This document shows positions 59,771 through 64,000 of a stretch of DNA of 64,000 bases, piece by piece. The notes beneath the pieces were generated by a model, which worked only from the letters and a program-made list of their open reading frames with translations, did no database searches and was not told the origin of the DNA. A program made the translations under genes and the position numbers. The number at the start of each line of letters is the position of its first letter. Position 1 is the stretch's first letter. Source of the stretch: Dryococelus australis (lineage: Eukaryota; Arthropoda; Insecta; Phasmatodea; Phasmatidae); the NCBI GenBank assembly GCA_029891345.1, contig CM057002.1, positions 21,748,795 through 21,812,794 of the forward strand. Direction: 5' to 3'.

Positions 59771-60176
59771 TGTTATTATAAAGCAAATAAAGAACAAGAA
59801 AATTCTTAACATAAATCTTAACATCACTTTAACATAAATTTGTTTTGCCTCAACATAAATAACCTCTTTATGTTGTCAGTACATTAAGGACTAATATTGT
59901 GTGTAGTTTACTTAACATTGCTCTAACAGTACTTAACATTGCATTTACATTAAAAGAATGACAGTATCATACATTAACAGCAACATAACTTACTGATGGT
60001 TGAGAGATAACAAAAAATTACAGTTACGGTAACATTAAAACTGCTGTCACAACACACAAGACTTTGTTCAGTATAATTTTACGTAAGGCTGAAAAATACC
60101 CAACGTTCAAACATGTAAACCTTAAGCAGGACTTTCAAAAGAGCTCAGTTTGCCGTGAACAGCTTATAGCTATAAT

Positions 60177-60395
60177 GCGTCCGTGCGCTTGGAATACGGG
60201 CCACAGAGACAGAGGCTGCCCCAAGTAGCAAAATATAGTTGGCCCGCATGTGCAGATCTGATTGTGAACAAGCATCCTAAATGCTGCATTCACAAGCATT
60301 CAAGAAGTGGAATGCACTCGCAGATGCATGTGGCACACATGATAAATGATGATTGTGGTATGATTTGTTTAGGCGTGGGCCACATGTGGATATTT
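60177..60395. other. Flank of the nested cluster
   Basis: GC-richer than the nest. A 107-codon ORF runs from 60183 into the minisatellite; no domain. Confidence 0.4.
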
Positions 60396-60690
60396 AACTG
60401 TCAGCAGATGTCTGGCAAAACCATTGTTTCCCGTAATTTAACCACAAGCGGGCCATTTCTGGATGTAATGTCGGTTAATGTCTGGCAAACCAAGAGTTGC
60501 ACATAATTCAACCACAAGCGGGCCACTTCTTGATGAACTGTTGGCTAATGTCTGGCAAACCAAGAGTTGCCCATTAGTCAACCACAAGCGGGCCACTTAT
60601 TTTGATGAATTGTTGGTTGATGTCTGGGCAAACAAGAGTTTCCCGTAAGTTAACCACAAGCGGGCCACTTCCGGCTTTCTGCTTCTGGCC
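60396..60690 (+). repeat. 70-bp minisatellite, about 4 copies
   Basis: AACCACAAGCGGGCCA recurs at about 60440, 60510, 60580 and 60652, a period of 70 to 72 bp, with GTTGGCTAATGTCTGGCAAA and AAGAGTTGCCC between. ORFs across it are not conserved in frame. Confidence 0.9.
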
Positions 60691-60955
60691 TGCCGTAAGT
60701 AAACCACCTGTCGTTAGCCAATTGTCAGTAAGTCATTTGTGGTCCAGCTATTGGCCACTTGTGGCCCACAAAGACGCAGCTTGCCATGCTTTTTCAAAAC
60801 CAAATAATAATTGTGTCCAACACAAATATAAATTGATGTATACCATATTAATATGTGTTATCTTCAACTTTATTTCACAATTAGTAAACTTCTTTGGAGA
60901 AACCTGGAATTGGACTCCCAAACCTTTAATCTACAGTCAAGTATACTATCAACTA

Positions 60956-61123
60956 CACTCTAAATTCGGATCAGGTGAAAACCACTGATTTGCAGTGAAA
61001 ATGGCTCCACTTAGAATCAGTGAAATTTTTCAATTTACTAATTCAATCAGCGTAATTTATCCAATGAAACAATCAGTGTTTTTTTTTCACTCATTCTTAG
61101 TGGAGCAATTTTCTCTGCGAGTG
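60956..61123. mobile_element. MITE family E, complete copy
   Basis: A 168-bp element flanked by TA (60954-60955, 61124-61125). Ends CACTCTAAATTCGG and (reverse complement) CACTCGCAGAGAAA. The arms continue as long imperfect inverted repeats (AAAATGGCTCCACTTAGAAT against AAAATTGCTCCACTAAGAAT). Confidence 0.85.
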
Positions 61124-61313
61124 TACGCCACTATGAGTTCATATACGAACTTTTAAGTAAATCTGGATACTTACTTCGCAAACATAATGCATTATTAGCT
61201 TTACTATGTAGACAATGTTGGTATCACGTGTCAATACTGGGATTTATGGGTTTTATTTGAAAGACTAGTATTTTAGTTCGTGGCTACTTTCAGATAGAAT
61301 TTATAATGCAAAA

Positions 61314-61382
61314 CATGTTATGCTTTGCAGGTTCCATGTTATGCTTTGCAACATTTTCCATGTTATGCTTTGCAGGTTTTTA
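61314..61382. repeat. Short tandem repeat of CATGTTATGCTTTGCA
   Basis: Three copies at about 61314, 61335 and 61362, separated by a few bases. Confidence 0.85.
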
Positions 61383-61595
61383 GTCAAAAAATTATAATTT
61401 TTACTATTACAGGCAATGCTACGTGATAATGTTACTTCATATATAATTGAAATAAAAAAATCAATTGAAACGCATATGCTATTTACTACTGCACAACAAC
61501 ATATAACTTAGTCGGTATGCCATAAATGGAACATAAGCTTGCTGATCATGTTTCCTCAGTATTAAGAAACAGTTGGCATACCACAAAAGGCGGTA

Positions 61596-61740
61596 TGTAC
61601 TCTTTGGCAAACATCACTCACACGTTCTCTACATACTCTAAGATGCCTGTGGGTGTTTCACAGGCATTTTCTTGTGCGCCACATATGAAATTCCGTTAGT
61701 CATTTTGTGCTAAATAGCTCACAATTTCCCACATGATGAT
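61596..61740. repeat. Dispersed repeat H, copy 1
   Basis: CTAAGATGCCTGTGGGTG, a TTTCACAGG-like block, CTTGTGCGCC and CATTTTGTGCTAAATAGC align with 63548-63650. The start (TACTCTTTGGCAAACATCAC) is also repeated at about 61808. Confidence 0.7.
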
Positions 61741-61847
61741 GCCCAACTATCAGAAATGAACCATTCTACCAAGCGAGGGATTTATGCGCAAACATGATCT
61801 TAAAATCATACTCTTTAGCATACATCAACCACGCGTTATTTACATAC

Positions 61848-62478
61848 TGAGGAACCTATCTCAATTTACTGCAAAATTTGCCCAAAACGTACCTGTTTGA
61901 ATAAGACGTCTACATGAATACTGCAAAAGTTCACCGTTTGTGACATTTGTGAACTTTAAAAATGTATACGAGATTACGTTGAAAAATACCTATGCCTATA
62001 ACAAAAGACACACTTCCTAAGATTATAATATTATTAACCTATGGTCCATGTCCATCGTTAACTCCGTGTAGAAAACGTTTCTTGTTGACTGCAGGAAACA
62101 AAAAAAAACACATTATGGCTATTCGCGGCTAGCGAAGATACCACGTGTCTTCTTGGTTCGTGGACTGGCCAACTCTGAAAACTAGTAACTCTGGTGTTTC
62201 ACGCAGGTGTCGCCGTCTGGCGCTGTCATCGCGGAACAGTAGTTTGCAAGCACAGAGCATGCGCCAGGCGACGCCACTTCCGATAAGTGACAGTTTTATT
62301 TCGAAAATTAAAATCTGCGGATTCAGATTGGACAAGACATTAACGGTACCCCGCTAGGGGTTATTGTGAGAAATTTGTATAAATAGTTGGTAATCGGCCT
62401 CGGCAGACCAGACATGGACAGCCTGGTGTCCCGACTAGAAGCTAAGTACTTGCACAAGTTATGTTGTAATTACCATAG
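61848..62478 (+). repeat. LTR-like dispersed repeat G, copy 2
   Basis: Collinear with 41908-42535. Here a TATA-box-like TATAAATAG at about 62378 lies shortly upstream of CGGCCTCGGCAGACCAGACA, as expected for the U3/R part of an LTR or another pol II promoter. No adjoining retroelement genes were found. Confidence 0.7.
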
Positions 62479-63544
62479 AGTCATGGCCCATCCGGCCGGA
62501 AAAATTACACACTTGTAGGCGCTTTTAAATAATGCCACAAGAAATTTTGTAATTTATGCATTGCCTATAAATCGGCATTTTTAATCATTGCTAATTCTTA
62601 ATATTATTGCCGAAGATAAACATGCAAAAGATAAAAGGTTTTACCCAAATGGTGTTAGATTGGGTCTAGTTTTGACCATTTCAAGGATCATTGTGTCCAT
62701 CATGGACTTTGTGCTAATTAAAGTCAAGTTACTTAGGAGAACATGATCTTAAAGGTTTTGTATTTTACGATAGTAGTAAAATTTGTCAAGTATTATTGTC
62801 TATGAGTTGGCTGGCGTTAAATTTAAAAGATTTGAATGTTGCATCGCACCCGGGTGTGCATATTAATTTTGACATTAGGAATTTTCAAAATAATCTCTGT
62901 TAAAATACGAGGCTTTTAAAATTAGCCACGTGTCATGTGTTCTTGTAAAAAAAAAAATAATGATTACAAGTTGTGTCCCTGTGGAATTTATAAAAATTTT
63001 GTAAAGATTTTAAAATTTGCGCTAGCGCGCACTTAGAAATGCATTGACTTTTCAGTCATTCATAGTTCACTTTAAATTGAAGAATACGTACATTCAGCCA
63101 CATGTCGGGGCACATACCTATATCTGTTTTTCCCGGTGTAATTTTGGGATAGTATGTAATTTGTAATTTGTCGGAAATAGCAAAGTTGCAATGCATCGTG
63201 GTGCGCATGTATTTATGAAAGGTAGTTTTGGTCAGATGCCTTTTAGTTTAAAGTTGCCCACGTGTTGCGATAATGAATTGTAGTACAAAAATATTTTTCA
63301 TGCTTTATATTTTTATGTATGATGGTATTGTGAACAATGTTTACCACATTTTTGAAGAAAGTAAATGAATCCAAGTCAAGTGTTCTTTTTCCTTCTTTCA
63401 GTAATTGTAGATTTTTCAGGACAAGTTGCAGGTTTACACTCCTTTGAAATGGCATTTGAGGATGGTTTTTCTTAAAATATATTATTTGTTCTTGCTTGAA
63501 TTTTGGGCAGTGTTGTGTCCCTTTGCCACTTCATTAGGATAAGG
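62479..63544. other. AT-rich stretch, nothing supported
   Basis: No gene or defined repeat was recognised. Confidence 0.45.
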
Positions 63545-63655
63545 GCGTCGCAATACTCTTAAGATGCCAGTGGGTGATTCACTGATGTTCGCTTGTGGGC
63601 CATACATTAAATTCTGCCAATCATTTTGTGTTTAATGGCCCACATCGAAAATGCT
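63545..63655. repeat. Dispersed repeat H, copy 2
   Basis: Aligns with 61596-61740 over CTTAAGATGCCAGTGGGTGA, GCTTGTGGGCC and AATCATTTTGTGTTTAATGG. Confidence 0.7.
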
Positions 63656-64000
63656 TTCCAGGCAAATACTGTCACTATTGTTCACGTGGTCTTATTGTGC
63701 ACTGCATAAGAAAACACAGTCACGTGGGCGAGCATGTGCCACCTGCACCAACAGTTGGCCAATCTGTAATCTGCTTGTTGTCTGCTACTCGGGAGGCAAT
63801 TACGCCCACGTGGCCCAAGGTTGCAAGTGTAGCGACAAAACAGCAAACCAGTGAGGCACTACAAGAAACCGGTTGCCCAAATGTCAGTAATTACCGCGCC
63901 CGTTTGCCCCGAGCGGGAAGGATGGGGATTCTAAGGTTGGCAGTTAGAAACTGTAGTCAGTGGGCCCTGTTGACATCAACTTGTTACGTTAACACATTCA
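63656..64000. other. No supported feature
   Basis: GC-richer non-coding sequence. Words such as GTTGGCCAATCTG and GCCCACGTGGCCCA recall the 60.2-60.8 kb region without a clear alignment. Confidence 0.35.

Larger units (their letters stand above)
53517..60073. mobile_element. Large (about 6.5 kb) TA-flanked DNA element, non-autonomous
   Basis: Starts CACAGACAAAAAGTCTAACG and ends, in reverse complement, TACTGAACAAAGTCTTGTGT; these align with small gaps and continue as GTTGT...AC and GTTACnGTAAC. TA lies at 53515-53516 and 60074-60075. Removing it rejoins M1 sequence as ATGTTAATTTTACGTAAGG, matching CGTTAATTTTTACATAAGG in M1 copy b. The right 900 bp contains at least eight ACATTAA/TTAATGT words. 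It carries other insertions and one 100-N gap, so the true length is uncertain. No transposase frame was found. Confidence 0.75.
52898..60166 (+). mobile_element. Mariner-like MITE family M1, copy c, interrupted twice
   Basis: Ends AAGGCTGTCCACGATAAAGT and (reverse complement) TAAGCTGTTCACGGCAAACT, with TA at 52896-52897 and 60167-60168. M1 sequence occupies 52898-53119, 53403-53516 and about 60076-60166, summing to about 427 bp, close to copy a (423 bp). The interruptions are 53120-53402 and 53517-60073. Confidence 0.9.
52604..60168 (+). mobile_element. hAT-like MITE family A, host of the nested cluster
   Basis: Family A sequence runs 52604-52897 (start TAGGGACATATTTTTTTCGC; interior GGTTATTGGCCACGTGTCTA and AAGTGTTTTGAAGTACAACT). 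Its terminal TA is the target of the M1 insertion, and the family A TSD is split: GCTATAAT at 52596-52603 and again, perfectly, at 60169-60176. The element itself is only about 294 bp; the remaining 7.3 kb is inserted DNA. Confidence 0.88.

Overview
The window looks like nuclear DNA of an arthropod, most likely an insect with a large, repeat-rich genome; the species cannot be named from it. Reasons: AT-rich non-coding sequence, no dense long ORFs, GT-AG introns, tRNA-derived SINEs, many short DNA transposons (MITEs) with target-site duplications (TSDs), a decayed Gypsy-type retrotransposon, and three 100-N scaffold gaps (10397-10496, 28360-28459, 58539-58638). Nearly every translated ORF over 60 codons is non-coding noise or lies in a repeat.

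Only one host gene is supported: an organic anion transporting polypeptide (OATP/SLCO) on the minus strand. Three exons are recognisable: an N-terminal exon with membrane segment 1 (31887-32082) and two C-terminal exons (28045-28148, 25959-26060) whose splice phases fit. The exons for the middle of the protein and for the last membrane segment are not visible; one scaffold gap lies inside the locus.

Layout. 1-9.3 kb: SINEs and a cluster of about 290-bp MITEs whose ends carry a TTTCGCGAAA-like core and which are flanked by 8-bp TSDs (hAT-like; families A, B and C, one family A copy inserted in another). 9.7-22 kb: sparse, with a mariner-like MITE, a SINE, microsatellites and short tRNA-like pieces. 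22.6-24.1 kb: a broken DDE transposase gene on the minus strand, beside an end of a TA-flanked MITE. 24.6-32.1 kb: a 56-bp minisatellite and the OATP locus with intronic SINE and MITE insertions. 32.3-35.8 kb: a decayed Gypsy element between two related direct repeats. 36.9-40.0 kb: an old array of about 280-bp units running into a very uniform 18-copy array of a 66-bp unit, each unit with a small hairpin. 40-52 kb: low-complexity DNA, GC-rich patches, an LTR-like repeat, more MITEs and a TTAA-flanked foldback element. 52.6-60.2 kb: a nest of transposons inside transposons whose order can be read from split TSDs. 60.2-64 kb: a 70-bp minisatellite and repeats shared with 41.9-42.5 kb.

No operon-like or multi-gene system is present. 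The content of most interest is repeat biology: the nested insertions, TIR-sharing MITE families, the hairpin-bearing 66-bp array, and an OATP gene missing its core in this assembly.
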